Origin: Halovivax limisalsi
Lineage (GTDB): Archaea; Halobacteriota; Halobacteria; Halobacteriales; Natrialbaceae
Assembly (NCBI RefSeq): GCF_023093535.1
Contig: NZ_CP095757.1
Location: 186,001 to 250,000, forward strand
DNA: 64,000 nt
Direction of reading: 5' to 3'
The notes under the pieces are model-generated. The model had not been told where the DNA came from and made no database searches. It saw nothing but the letters and a program-made list of their open reading frames with translations. The translations under genes and the position numbers were made by a program. Shown piece by piece: positions 1 to 8,345 of this stretch; positions within the stretch are counted from its first letter, which is position 1, and each line of letters begins with the position of its first letter.

Positions 1-606
1 GGCGAAGCCGGCCGCGGTCACCGGGCCCGTACTGAACATCGTGCTCCCCGCCCAGAGCCCGAACTCCTTGGGCGTGAGCGCGAGAACTTGACCGACGAAC
101 GGGTACGTCAGCAAGGTGAGGCCGTCGAAGACGAGGATCGTCGCGACGGCGTAGGCCAGCTGGCGCTCGTGGGCGTCGATGCTGCCGGCGACCGCGACGG
201 CCGCCGAGACCCCGCAGATGCTCGAGCCGGCCGCGAGCAGCGTTCCGGTCTTGCGGTCGATGCCGAAGACGGTCCGCGAGAGGAGTTCGACCAGCACCAG
301 TCCGAGGACGATGACGCCGACGGCGAGGACGACGACGAAGACCCCGGTCGACGCGACGTCCGACAGCGAGAGGCGAACGCCGAGGAGGACGATCCCGACC
401 TCCAGGAACAGCTTGTGCAAACCGACGCCGCGCCGGATGACGGCCGGAACGCCGACCGTGTTCGCGATGACGAATCCGATGGCGACGGAGAGCAACAGCG
501 CGCTCCCGCCGACGGAGACCGCCAGCGCGTGCGCGACCGCCGCGATGGCGACCAGGGTGAGGAAGCCGAGAGCGAAGCCGATCGACCGGCGCGATCTGTC
601 GTCCAT
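1..606 (-). CDS. YeiH-family (UPF0324) integral membrane protein, 3' part missing
   Basis: The reading frame is open from ATG at 606 to the left edge, so about 202 residues are visible and the C-terminus lies outside the window. The protein is a run of hydrophobic helices. It carries the family-typical stretch LLAAGSSICGVSA at about residues 125-137, followed by a loop with ELAYAVAT-like sequence (RQLAYAVATI). Members of this family are annotated as putative sulfate exporters, but the substrate is poorly established. The start is 3 nt after the stop of the 51-codon gene upstream, so the two are probably cotranscribed and translationally coupled. Family assignment is by motif recognition; transport direction is inference. 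Confidence 0.8.
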   Translation of the reverse strand, partial: MDDRSRRSIGFALGFLTLVAIAAVAHALAVSVGGSALLLSVAIGFVIANTVGVPAVIRRGVGLHKLFLEVGIVLLGVRLSLSDVASTGVFVVVLAVGVIVLGLVLVELLSRTVFGIDRKTGTLLAAGSSICGVSAAVAVAGSIDAHERQLAYAVATILVFDGLTLLTYPFVGQVLALTPKEFGLWAGSTMFSTGPVTAAGFA

Positions 607-609
607 CGG

Positions 610-765
610 TCAAATCGGGGCGTAGATGATCGTGACGAGCAGGGTCACGCTCAGGACGGTCGCTTTCCAGCCTCTGTCGAGTTCGAGCCATTGGCGGCCC
701 AGCTCCCGACGGACGGCCCGCACGCCGGGCAGTAACTGTGCGATCGCTCTCCGTGCGACACTCAT
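610..765 (-). CDS. 51-residue single-helix membrane microprotein upstream of the YeiH-like gene
   Basis: ATG at 765 begins a 51-codon frame ending in TGA at 610-612. The N-terminal two thirds is basic (RR pairs and several Arg); the last 17 residues form one membrane helix ending in YAPI. It has a good archaeal promoter (AGCTTTATAGT on the minus strand at 788-798), placing ATG about 28 nt downstream as in a leaderless transcript. The YeiH-like gene starts 3 nt after its stop. I do not recognise the family. The promoter spacing and tight coupling are the reasons for calling it real; it could be a small partner of the transporter. Confidence 0.55.
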   Translation of the reverse strand: MSVARRAIAQLLPGVRAVRRELGRQWLELDRGWKATVLSVTLLVTIIYAPI

Positions 766-787
766 CACCCGAGGTCTTGCCCACCAC

Positions 788-798
788 GACTATAAAGC
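788..798 (-). promoter_or_regulatory. TATA element for the microprotein / YeiH-like operon
   Basis: AGCTTTATAGT read on the minus strand, centred about 28 nt upstream of ATG 765, which fits a leaderless haloarchaeal transcript. Confidence 0.6.
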
Positions 799-849
799 TT
801 CCAGTTGGCTCGTCCGTCGAAGCGGCGATCGGCACCCGGGGACAATAGT

Positions 850-857
850 TTTAATAT
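850..857 (+). promoter_or_regulatory. TATA element for the cupin gene
   Basis: TTTAATAT in an otherwise GC-rich context, centred about 29 nt before ATG 883. It supports 883 rather than any earlier in-frame codon as the start. Confidence 0.6.
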
Positions 858-882
858 TCTCCGCCGAGCCATTCCAGTCGAG

Positions 883-1467
883 ATGAGTCAGCAAGAGACC
901 GGTAGTGCTAACGAACACGTCAGAGAAGTATACGAAGAACTAGGAGAGCTCCTCGAACAGGGCGACGACGTCTTCGTCGAGGAGGGCCCGGCGCTGCTCG
1001 AAGACGCCATCGAGCGACCCGGCTTCCTGGACGGACTCGAAACCGAACACGCCGAACCCGGCGAGTACACCCGGAAGAAGGTCATCGGCGACCCCGGACG
1101 GCACGTGATCCGGTACATGGAGTGGCCGCCGGAGTACGCGCTGATGCCACACGAACACCACGGGCGTCCCTGTTTCGAGGTCCTCGTCGAGGGACACCTC
1201 GCGCTCTCGGACCTCGAACCGACTCAGGTCGGGGAGAACGAATACACCTTCGAGGTGCTCGGGACCACGGTCACCGAACCCGGCGAGTCCGCCGTCGTCG
1301 ACCCCCGGGAGAACGAGATCCACGCGGTGTACAGTCCGGTTCGCAGCCGGTCGCTCCACGTCTACCCCGACGATAGCTACAAGTCCTACGGCTACGTCTA
1401 CGACGAGGACGCGGACGGTGACGTCTACGAGCGCAAGGAGTTCCAGCTTCGCGAAGACGACGACTAA
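883..1467 (+). CDS. Cupin-domain protein, cysteine-dioxygenase-like
   Basis: This 194-residue acidic protein has a helical N-terminal part (about 1-60) followed by a cupin barrel. Cupin motif 1 is recognisable as PHEHHGRPCFEVLVEG, giving metal-ligand candidates His90, His92 and Glu99. Motif 2 is NEIHAV with His147. The layout resembles cysteine dioxygenase and related metal-dependent thiol dioxygenases, which oxidise small thiols to sulfinates in the cytoplasm. An adjacent, divergent YeiH-type putative sulfate/sulfite exporter would fit sulfur amino-acid catabolism, but that link is inference. The start is chosen from the TATA element 29 nt upstream. A generic cupin with another substrate cannot be excluded. 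Confidence 0.7.
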   Translation: MSQQETGSANEHVREVYEELGELLEQGDDVFVEEGPALLEDAIERPGFLDGLETEHAEPGEYTRKKVIGDPGRHVIRYMEWPPEYALMPHEHHGRPCFEVLVEGHLALSDLEPTQVGENEYTFEVLGTTVTEPGESAVVDPRENEIHAVYSPVRSRSLHVYPDDSYKSYGYVYDEDADGDVYERKEFQLREDDD

Positions 1468-1834
1468 CTGACGACGTACCGCGGGAGAGCCCACCGACGG
1501 AGCGACGCGTGTCGCTGGCGACGGAATTTTGACGGCAACGTAACGGGCAACTGCGCCCGGGCGTAGAACCGACCGAGTGAGTGACGAGTGTTCGTCGCGT
1601 TATAACGCCAGGCGTTGATCCGCTCAACCGGCAGGGCTCGCGCTCCTGGCACGCCAGCGTGCGCGCGTTCGATCGTGCGCGCCAGGTCGGCCGCGCGGTC
1701 CGCGACGGTCGCCCGTTCTCCGATCGGCGACTGGCCGCTTCCGGCGCCAGCGGGGCCGCGTCCGGACCGTTCGTCGACCGCTGCGCTACGCGCGCTGTCA
1801 CCCACCGAATGCAGAAAGAGAACGCGGAGGCCGG
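1468..1834 (+). other. Intergenic region, no gene recognised
   Basis: This convergent gap lies between the cupin gene and the opine-dehydrogenase-like gene. Frames on both strands give arginine/proline-rich translations typical of shadow reading in GC-rich DNA. The only AT-rich feature is a short palindrome around CGTTATAACG near 1598-1607. I see no RNA gene or repeat. Confidence 0.5.
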
Positions 1835-2968
1835 TTATTCGCCGCCGACGAGCGCCTGCATCTCCTCGCTGGAGAGCCCGTCGAGGCCGAGTTCCTCGGC
1901 CGTCAGGCCCTCCGCCTCGAAGTCGGTGCCCGTCGCGACCGACAGCAGGTGGATCATCGAATCGAGCGTCGGACACGCGATCCCGAGTTCGTCACAGATC
2001 GACGCCATCGGGACGAGCCCGTAGGGGACGTCCTCCGTGATGTACCGGAATTCGAGGCTCGTCGGGCCGAGTCCGGACTTGTGAATCGGGCTCTCGCCGA
2101 GCAGCTCCATGATCGTCTCGCCCTCGCACACCTCGTACATGTCGTCGACGAGGTCCGGGAGCGACGGGATGTCGAGGTCGAGTCCGTCGCCCAGCGCCAG
2201 GCGCTCGCCGTCGAGCGACGTGATCAGGCGTTCGACGGCGGGCGTGAGGCCGTCGCCGTAGAAGCGGTATTCGTCGCCGCGATCGATGTGGGTGAGGTTG
2301 AACAGCGAGATCGTCGTGTGCATCGGGACGTTGAGGTTGGTCAGGTTGACCTCGAAGATGTCCCGCGCCGGGTTGAACTGCACGTCCGGATTGAACGCCG
2401 AATTGAGCTGGTCGGCGACGCGGTCGGTCTCGGTGGCGGGCACCGCCGCGATCGGGACGTTCGCCTTCACGCCGTGAATGTCGACCGTCGCCGGGTCGTG
2501 GCTCCGGCCGGGGAACGGCGAGATCGAGGCGCCGGCGATGGTGACGTCGGCCGTCACGCCGGCTTCCTCGAAGATCTGGCGCATCCGGAGGCTACCGAAG
2601 TTGTCGGTTCCGACGACGATCGTCTGGCCGTCCTCGACGGCGTCGGTGAGTTCGTGCGCGAAGTGTTCGTGACCGTAGGCCGGGACGACGAGGAAGATGA
2701 CGTCTCGGCCGGCGATTCCCTCGGCCACGCTCGTCGTCGCCGCGTCGGGGTCGATCTCGGCGAAGCCGGTCGCGGATCCCTCGACCTCGATCCCGCCCGC
2801 GTCGGCGATCTCGTCGACCTTGTCGCCGCTGCGCCCGACGATCGAAACGTCACATCCCTGCAGGCCGAGGAACCCGGCGAAGGCGTGTCCCTGGCTCCCC
2901 GCACCGAGCACCGCGACGCTGAGGGGGTCCGTCTCCGTGTCTTCACTCTCATCGGCTGTTGCTGCCAT
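1835..2968 (-). CDS. NAD/NADP octopine/nopaline (opine) dehydrogenase family protein
   Basis: The 377-residue protein has an N-terminal Rossmann domain with the dinucleotide motif LGAGSQGHAF (Gly22, Gly24, Gly27). Residues about 200-340 form the helical C-terminal octopine-dehydrogenase domain, with the NVPMH segment carrying the probable catalytic His217 and later HKSGLGP. Family members reductively condense an amino acid with a 2-oxo acid, or run the reverse reaction, in the cytoplasm. The TATA element CTATTAATGG (minus strand, 2989-2998) lies about 25 nt from ATG 2968. The divergent neighbour is an MFS carrier, and amino-acid enzymes follow. Ketopantoate-reductase-like proteins share the fold, but the C-terminal domain favours opine dehydrogenase. 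The substrate is unknown. Confidence 0.8.
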   Translation of the reverse strand: MAATADESEDTETDPLSVAVLGAGSQGHAFAGFLGLQGCDVSIVGRSGDKVDEIADAGGIEVEGSATGFAEIDPDAATTSVAEGIAGRDVIFLVVPAYGHEHFAHELTDAVEDGQTIVVGTDNFGSLRMRQIFEEAGVTADVTIAGASISPFPGRSHDPATVDIHGVKANVPIAAVPATETDRVADQLNSAFNPDVQFNPARDIFEVNLTNLNVPMHTTISLFNLTHIDRGDEYRFYGDGLTPAVERLITSLDGERLALGDGLDLDIPSLPDLVDDMYEVCEGETIMELLGESPIHKSGLGPTSLEFRYITEDVPYGLVPMASICDELGIACPTLDSMIHLLSVATGTDFEAEGLTAEELGLDGLSSEEMQALVGGE

Positions 2969-2988
2969 ACCGGTTGCTCACGTGCGGA

Positions 2989-2998
2989 CCATTAATAG
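2989..2998 (-). promoter_or_regulatory. TATA element for the opine-dehydrogenase-like gene
   Basis: CTATTAATGG on the minus strand, centred about 25 nt upstream of ATG 2968. Confidence 0.5.
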
Positions 2999-3210
2999 AT
3001 TGTGGATTTTAGAGTGGGAAGCATTACTTTTCACCAGCATAATCCGCGAATATCTAATGATTGCAATCGAAGCGGCGCACCACTGCGGGGGCTGCCGAAC
3101 GCCGGTTCGGCGAACCCGGTTTCGAGCGGCCGTCGCCAGCGCGCCGTTACACCGCGCCGGTTCGCGGGGCGCCCCCGGATCGGTCGCGGTCGCCGGCGGT
3201 CGGGAGACGG

Positions 3211-3220
3211 TATACATATA
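3211..3220 (+). promoter_or_regulatory. TATA element deciding the MFS start
   Basis: TATACATATA is a near-ideal archaeal TATA box. Transcription should begin about 3240, which points to GTG 3245 as a near-leaderless start and rules out the much earlier in-frame codons. Confidence 0.7.
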
Positions 3221-3244
3221 CGTGTCATCTCGGTACGTCCGGAC

Positions 3245-4411
3245 GTGCTGGACCGCATCGGACGACTCGGGGATCGATCGACCCGATTGATCGTCGTCCT
3301 CTCGTTCGGCTGGTTCCTCACCCAGCTCGGCCGCCAGGCGCTGCCGCCGCTCCTGCCCACGATCATCGAGCAGTTTTCGGTCTCGCCCGGCGCCGCGGGG
3401 TTCGTGCTGACGGCGCTGTCGGTGCTCTACGCCGCCGCGCACTACCCGGGCGGTCGACTGTCGGATCAGCTCTCGCGCAAGCCGGTGCTGGCGGCGGGGA
3501 TCGGGCTGATGGTCGCGGGATTCGTCGCGCTCGGATTTGCGCGGACGTACGCGGCGTTGCTCCTCTCGGTCGTCAGCGTCGGAATCGGTGCCGGCCTCTA
3601 CTTCATCACGATGCGCGTGGTCGTCTTCGACCTGGCGCCGTCGAATCAGGGGTGGGCGATCGGCGTGAACATGGCCGCGGGTAACGTGGGAGCGATCCTC
3701 GCCGCCGGCCTCGTCGCGTTCGTGCTCACGGGCGACACCTGGCAGTCGGTGTTCGTCGCCATCGCGGCCGGCCTGGTGGTGACGCTCCTCTGTCTCCACC
3801 GCATGCTCTCCGAACCGGTCAGCCTCGGCCGCGTCGAACTACACGCCCTCGAGACGATCCGGCGCGTGTTCGGAACGGCGCGCATTCGCCGGCTCGTCGT
3901 CGCGTACTCGCTCGTCGTCTTCGTCTGGCAGGGCGGCATCGGCTTCCTGCCGACGTTCCTCCAGGCGACCAAGGGGTTCTCCCCGGCGCTGGCCAGCGGC
4001 GGGTTCGCCTTCGTCTGGTTCGTCGGCATCGTGTTCATGCCGATCTCCGGGACCCTGAGCGACCGGTTCTCCCGCATGTCCGTCACCGTCAGCGCGATTT
4101 TCGCCTGCGGGGTCGGGGTGCTCTGGCTGGTCGTCGCCGGCAGCGCGCCGGCGGTCTTCGCCGCGATCGCGGTGTTCGGAGCCGGGTTGATGTCCTTCCC
4201 GTCCGCGATGCAGGCGTACCTGCTCGACATCTTCCCGTCCGGCAACGTCGGCGGCGACTTCGGCGTGTTCAAGACGATCTACACGGGCGTGGGCGCGTTC
4301 GGGCCGACGTCGGTCGGCGTGCTCGCGGGTCGCGTCGGCTACTCGATCGCCTACCTGACGCTCCTGGCCTGTCTCGCCGTCGCGCTCGTCATCCTCTACC
4401 GGACGGGCTGA
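3245..4411 (+). CDS. Major facilitator superfamily transporter
   Basis: This 388-residue protein has about twelve hydrophobic helices in two halves. The MFS signature loop between helices 2 and 3 is present (GGRLSDQLSRKP), with an equivalent in the second half (GTLSDRFSRMS). It is a cytoplasmic-membrane secondary carrier whose substrate cannot be read from the sequence. GTG 3245 is chosen because of the strong TATA element 26-34 nt upstream and because hydrophobic sequence begins soon after; the open frame upstream encodes arginine-rich shadow sequence. It diverges from the opine-dehydrogenase-like gene, so export or import of its product or substrate is a reasonable guess but only that. Confidence 0.88.
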   Translation: MLDRIGRLGDRSTRLIVVLSFGWFLTQLGRQALPPLLPTIIEQFSVSPGAAGFVLTALSVLYAAAHYPGGRLSDQLSRKPVLAAGIGLMVAGFVALGFARTYAALLLSVVSVGIGAGLYFITMRVVVFDLAPSNQGWAIGVNMAAGNVGAILAAGLVAFVLTGDTWQSVFVAIAAGLVVTLLCLHRMLSEPVSLGRVELHALETIRRVFGTARIRRLVVAYSLVVFVWQGGIGFLPTFLQATKGFSPALASGGFAFVWFVGIVFMPISGTLSDRFSRMSVTVSAIFACGVGVLWLVVAGSAPAVFAAIAVFGAGLMSFPSAMQAYLLDIFPSGNVGGDFGVFKTIYTGVGAFGPTSVGVLAGRVGYSIAYLTLLACLAVALVILYRTG

Positions 4412-4431
4412 GCCGAGTGTGGATCCGGCCC

Positions 4432-5325
4432 TTAGCTGTCGCGAAGGGTGACGCCGGCCAGTTCCTCGAGCACCTTGACGACCGCCGTGTTCGCCTCGCG
4501 ACCGTAGCCCATCGCGACGGCGGCCTTGAAGTGCTCCTGGGCCGTCTTCGTCGCGGGCATCGGGGCCTCGTAGGCGTCGCCGGCGTCGGTCGCCAGGCAC
4601 AGGTCCTTGTACTGGTACTCGGCGAAGAACCCGGGGTCGAACTCGCCCGCGATCATGTCCGCGGCGCGATTGTCGAGCATCCAGCACGAGGCGGTCCCGT
4701 CGCGGACGGCGCCGAGGACGGCCTCGAGATCGGCGTCGGCCGTCGCCGCGAACACCAGCGCCTCGCAGATGCCCTGCATCGTCACCGAGACGATGATCTG
4801 GTTGCACACCTTGGTCACCTGGCCCGAGCCGGGGCCGCCGCAGTAGGTAATCGTCTCGCCCAGCGTCTCGAGGATCGGCCGGCAGGTCTCGAACACCGCC
4901 TCGTCGCCGCCGACCATGATCGAGAGCGTCCCCGCCGCGGCGCCCTCCGTCCCGCCGCTGACCGGCGCGTCGAGCATCGCGGCGCCGACCTCCTCCAGCG
5001 CCGACGCGACGCGCCGGCTCGCCACGGGCGAGATCGTCGACGTGTCGACGAGGACCGTCCCCGAATCGAACCCGTCGACGAGCCCCGATTCGCCGAGGGC
5101 GACCGCCTCGAGCGCGTCCGAGTCCGGCAGGCAGGTGACGACGACGTCCGACCGGTCGGCGACGGCGCGTGGCGAGGCGGCCGCCGTCGCGCCGTAGGCC
5201 TCCACGGCCTCGACCGGTTCCGGCGAGCGGTTGTGGACGACGACGTCGTACCCCGCGTCGACGAGATTCTCCGCCATCGGTTTCCCCATGTTCCCGAGCC
5301 CGACCACACCGATAGTTGGTGGCAT
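4432..5325 (-). CDS. NAD(P)-dependent 3-hydroxyisobutyrate dehydrogenase-like oxidoreductase
   Basis: The 297-residue protein is full length for the beta-hydroxyacid dehydrogenase family. The N-terminal Rossmann motif is VVGLGNMGKPM (Gly9, Gly11, Gly14), followed by the substrate loop DAPVSGGTEGAAAGTL (Ser123-Gly125). The catalytic-lysine segment is GSGQVTKVCNQI with Lys172. Such enzymes oxidise 3-hydroxyisobutyrate or reduce tartronate semialdehyde and related 3-hydroxyacids. It ends only 20 nt from the convergent MFS gene. A TATA-like CTATTTTA (minus strand, 5351-5358) is about 29 nt before ATG 5325. Exact substrate unknown. Confidence 0.85.
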   Translation of the reverse strand: MPPTIGVVGLGNMGKPMAENLVDAGYDVVVHNRSPEPVEAVEAYGATAAASPRAVADRSDVVVTCLPDSDALEAVALGESGLVDGFDSGTVLVDTSTISPVASRRVASALEEVGAAMLDAPVSGGTEGAAAGTLSIMVGGDEAVFETCRPILETLGETITYCGGPGSGQVTKVCNQIIVSVTMQGICEALVFAATADADLEAVLGAVRDGTASCWMLDNRAADMIAGEFDPGFFAEYQYKDLCLATDAGDAYEAPMPATKTAQEHFKAAVAMGYGREANTAVVKVLEELAGVTLRDS

Positions 5326-5436
5326 GGCTCACGCGTTCAGCCCCGGTCGGTAAAATAGTAGCGTCCGTTCGATCGTCGCGTCCTTCGACGGACCGGTCGA
5401 CGGATGGTCCGTTCGGTCGAATCGTCGGTCGCCCGC

Positions 5437-5883
5437 TCACTCCCCGCGCATGACCGTCACCACCGGTCGGTCGGCGTGCAGCAGGAGCGATTGGGTGGTG
5501 CTTCCGAACAGCGCCTTCCCGACGGGGGTCCGCTTCCGGCCACCGATGACGATGAAGCGGGCGTCGTGGTCGTCGGCGAGCGCGAGGACCATCTCGGTCG
5601 GGTCGCCGACCTCGCCGGTCGGCGTCACGCGCGCCTCGTCGTAGTCGCCGAGCGTCGCCTCGACGACGTCCGCCGCGAGCTCCTCGGCGTCGGTGATGGC
5701 GTTGTCGAGGTAGTACGACGGGTTGTCGTCGGATCCGCCGCCGGACTGGCGCTCCTGGAACTCCTCGTCGGGAATCACGTGGAGGACGTGGAGGTCCTCG
5801 TCGTACGTCTCCGCGAGGTCGTAGGCCGTTTCCACGACGGGATCTACCTCTCGGGTCCCGGAGACCGCGGCGATGATAACCAT
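5437..5883 (-). CDS. Universal stress protein (UspA family)
   Basis: This 148-residue protein is a single UspA domain. The N-terminal strand MVIIAAVSG and the C-terminal nucleotide-binding loop G-x2-G-x9-G-S/T (IGGRKRTPVGKALFGST) are present. Between strands 2 and 3 it has a glycine/serine-rich insertion (about 65-75) that the other two UspA genes here lack. Such proteins bind ATP or AMP and modulate stress responses. The start ATG 5883 is supported by CTTTTAAG on the minus strand at 5909-5916, about 29 nt upstream, and by the Arg/His-rich nature of any N-terminal extension. Confidence 0.85.
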   Translation of the reverse strand: MVIIAAVSGTREVDPVVETAYDLAETYDEDLHVLHVIPDEEFQERQSGGGSDDNPSYYLDNAITDAEELAADVVEATLGDYDEARVTPTGEVGDPTEMVLALADDHDARFIVIGGRKRTPVGKALFGSTTQSLLLHADRPVVTVMRGE

Positions 5884-6047
5884 GCGGCCGAGAATGTGAG
5901 CAGGGAGTCTTAAAAGTTCGTGTCGGCCGAGCCCGCGATCGCGACGGTGGCGGCGGTGACGGCCGACTGCGGTCCCGGCCGGCACCGAGCGCGTCGGCGC
6001 GGCCCGACTCCGAACCCTTAATGCGGTGGATTAGAGACTGCGTGGCA

Positions 6048-7214
6048 ATGCCTTCGGACGTTGACGTGGCGATCGTCGGTGGCGGCGTCGTCGGGACGAG
6101 CATCGCGTACCACCTCGCCGATCGCGACGCGATCGACGTCGCCCTCTTCGAGCGGGACCAGCTCGGGAGCGGCACCACGAGCAAAGCGGCGGGCGGCGTC
6201 CGGAACGTCTTCTCGCACCCGATGCAGATCGCGGCCGGCACGCGCAACCTCGCGTTCTACCGGCGGTTCGGCGAGGAGACGGGCGTCGAACTCGACGTGG
6301 CGGAGACGGGCTACCTCTATCTCGTGCACGACGAGGCGGAGCGACGGGAGTGGGCCGACCGCCGGGATCAGCTTCGAACGCACGACGTGGAGACCCGACT
6401 GATCGACGCCGACGCGGTCGCCGAGCGGTTCCCGCCGATCGACCCCGAGGCGGTCGAGGGCGGCTTCTTCGCCCCGGAGTGCCTCCACCTCGATCCGTAC
6501 ACCGCCACGCAGGGATTCGCCACCGCCGCCCGCGAGCGCGGGGCGACCATCGAGACGGGGACGCCGGTGGAGTCGGTGACCGTCGACGACGGCTCGGTGA
6601 CGTCGGTCACCACGAGCCGGGGGACGGTCGAGGCCGAGTACGTGATCAACGCGGCGGGGCCGTGGGGCGTCGAACTGGCCGCGTCGGTGGGACTCGACCT
6701 GCCGATCACGCGCTCGGCGCGCCGGATCGCGGTCACGGAGTCGGTGACGGACGCGGCGAGCCCGCTGGTCATCGATCGCGACAGTCGGTGTTACTTTCGA
6801 ACCGAGGCCAACGGGTCGATGCTGTGTTGCGACCTCGACGGGGACGTCGAGGACGTCGACGATCCGACGGCGGTCCAGGGCAGCGGCGTCGACCTCGACT
6901 ACCAGTTCGACGCGCTCTCGAAGGTGAGCGAACTCGTCCCCGCCGTGGAGGACGTGGGCGTGGTCAACGGCTGGACCGGCGTCCAGACCCACACGCCGGA
7001 CGGCCACCCGATCCTGGGGCCGACCGAGATCGACGGGTTCGTGCTCGCGTCGGGCTTCAACGGCCTCGGCGTCATGCTCGCGCCGACGATCGGCCGCGCG
7101 TTCGCCGAGCGAATCGTCGACGGATCGACCGACGCGATCGACCTCGATCGCCTCGGTCCGGATCGATTCGACCGGCCGCCGGCGGATCGGATCGAACCGG
7201 AACGGCTCGCCTGA
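6048..7214 (+). CDS. FAD-dependent oxidoreductase (DAO family, sarcosine/opine-oxidase beta-like)
   Basis: The 388-residue protein begins with an FAD Rossmann motif, VAIVGGGVVGTS (Gly11-Gly16), and then GSGTTSKAAGGVR, a loop typical of the DAO superfamily (sarcosine oxidase, glycine oxidase, D-amino-acid dehydrogenase, opine-oxidase subunit B). The C-terminal FAD-contacting segments GVQTHTPDGHPILGP and SGFNGLGVMLAP are intact. The enzyme would oxidise an amino acid or secondary amine at a flavin in the cytoplasm. Start ATG 6048 is preferred over ATG 6021 because a CTTAATG element sits about 28 nt upstream of 6048. An opine-dehydrogenase relative nearby makes an N-substituted amino acid an attractive substrate; this is inference. 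Confidence 0.82.
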   Translation: MPSDVDVAIVGGGVVGTSIAYHLADRDAIDVALFERDQLGSGTTSKAAGGVRNVFSHPMQIAAGTRNLAFYRRFGEETGVELDVAETGYLYLVHDEAERREWADRRDQLRTHDVETRLIDADAVAERFPPIDPEAVEGGFFAPECLHLDPYTATQGFATAARERGATIETGTPVESVTVDDGSVTSVTTSRGTVEAEYVINAAGPWGVELAASVGLDLPITRSARRIAVTESVTDAASPLVIDRDSRCYFRTEANGSMLCCDLDGDVEDVDDPTAVQGSGVDLDYQFDALSKVSELVPAVEDVGVVNGWTGVQTHTPDGHPILGPTEIDGFVLASGFNGLGVMLAPTIGRAFAERIVDGSTDAIDLDRLGPDRFDRPPADRIEPERLA

Positions 7215-7355
7215 GCGGTGGCCAGTCGGACCGACCGGTGATCGAAGCGTTGCGTGCGATCGGGCCCGGCGGTGATCGATCCGTTCCGGCCGGGAAACTG
7301 GAAGACGGTCAACGGAAGGACAGATGCAGTCTGGAGCGACGACCGGTGACGACGC

Positions 7356-8345
7356 TCACTCGGCGAGGATCGACGCGAGTTTCGACGCCGAGAGGTTCCG
7401 GCCGCTGATCGGGAGCACGACCGTCCGGTCCGCGAGCCGGTCGCGGCGGGCGTAGGCGCCGGCGACGCTCGCCGCGCCCGCCGCCTCCGCCAAGACGTGT
7501 TCGTCACACACGAGTCGCCGGACGGCGTCGCGGAGGTCGGCGTCGGAGACGCGGACGAGATCCGTCAGGTGGTCCCGCAGCACGGACATGGTCAGTTCGA
7601 ACGGCGTGCCGACGGCGATCCCCTCGGCGAACGTCGTCACGTCGTCGATCGGGTCCATGCCACCGTCGTGCCAGGCGCGGTAGGCGGCGTCGGCGCCCTC
7701 GCTCTGGACGCCGATCACGTCAGCGCCGGCGAGTTCGCCGGCCGTCAGGCAGTACCCCGAGGCGTAGCTCCCGCTCCCGACGGGCGAGAAGACGACGTCG
7801 ACGTCCGGCAGCTCCTCGACGACTTCGAGCCCGGCGGTCGCCACGCCGGCGACGATCTGGGTCTCGTTCGCCGGGTGGACGAACCGAAACCCCTCCTCGT
7901 CCGCCCGCCGGTTCGCCCACGCGAACGCCTCGTCCATCGAGTCGCCGTGGTGGCGGACCGTCGCCCCGAGGGCCTCCATCGCGCGCACTTTCGACTCGTT
8001 TGCCTCGTTCGGGACGACGATTTCGACGGGGACGCCGAGCTCCCGCCCGGCGTAGGAGATCGACTGACCGTGGTTGCCCGTACTCGCCGTGATCAGCTTC
8101 GAGACGGATTCCCGTCGGGCGAGGTGGGCGGCGAGCACCAGTCCGCCGCGGAGTTTGAACGCCCCCGTGGGCAGGGTGTCGTCCCGCTTGAGGTAGACGT
8201 CCGCGTCGAGTTCCGCGGAGAGGAAGTCGCTGTAGACCAGCGGCGTCTTCGGAACGTGCTCGCGGATCGTCTGGCGAGCGCGAAAGATGTCCGCGGTGGT
8301 CGGACGATCGGGGATCGTCGACGGTACGTCGGCGGTCGAGTCCAT
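7356..8345 (-). CDS. Threonine/serine dehydratase-like PLP enzyme (type II fold)
   Basis: This 329-residue protein shows the catalytic-lysine segment TGAFKLRGG (Lys64), the substrate loop STGNHGQSI and a glycine-rich phosphate cradle (SPVGSGSY). There is no C-terminal ACT domain, as in catabolic threonine dehydratases, serine/threonine racemases and ectoine-utilisation EutB enzymes. It would convert a hydroxy amino acid to a 2-oxo acid and ammonia. Two ATGs are possible (8369 and 8345); CTCTATACG on the minus strand (8371-8379) lies about 30 nt from 8345, so that start is used. It sits between the FAD oxidoreductase and the aminotransferase. Exact substrate open. Confidence 0.82.
   Translation of the reverse strand: MDSTADVPSTIPDRPTTADIFRARQTIREHVPKTPLVYSDFLSAELDADVYLKRDDTLPTGAFKLRGGLVLAAHLARRESVSKLITASTGNHGQSISYAGRELGVPVEIVVPNEANESKVRAMEALGATVRHHGDSMDEAFAWANRRADEEGFRFVHPANETQIVAGVATAGLEVVEELPDVDVVFSPVGSGSYASGYCLTAGELAGADVIGVQSEGADAAYRAWHDGGMDPIDDVTTFAEGIAVGTPFELTMSVLRDHLTDLVRVSDADLRDAVRRLVCDEHVLAEAAGAASVAGAYARRDRLADRTVVLPISGRNLSASKLASILAE

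Noticed and set aside
88-735. Long plus-strand reading frame rich in Asp, Arg and Gly
   Set aside because: It is antisense to the YeiH-like gene and microprotein; low-complexity charged translation is typical of shadows in GC-rich haloarchaeal DNA.
1464-1976. 170-codon minus-strand frame in the gap after the cupin gene
   Set aside because: It overlaps the opine-dehydrogenase-like gene in another frame, and the remaining part has no coding character.
3839-6247. 802-codon minus-strand frame
   Set aside because: It reads in the wrong frame through the 3-hydroxyisobutyrate-dehydrogenase-like gene and antisense to the MFS gene; the translation is Arg/Pro/Gly-rich without domains.
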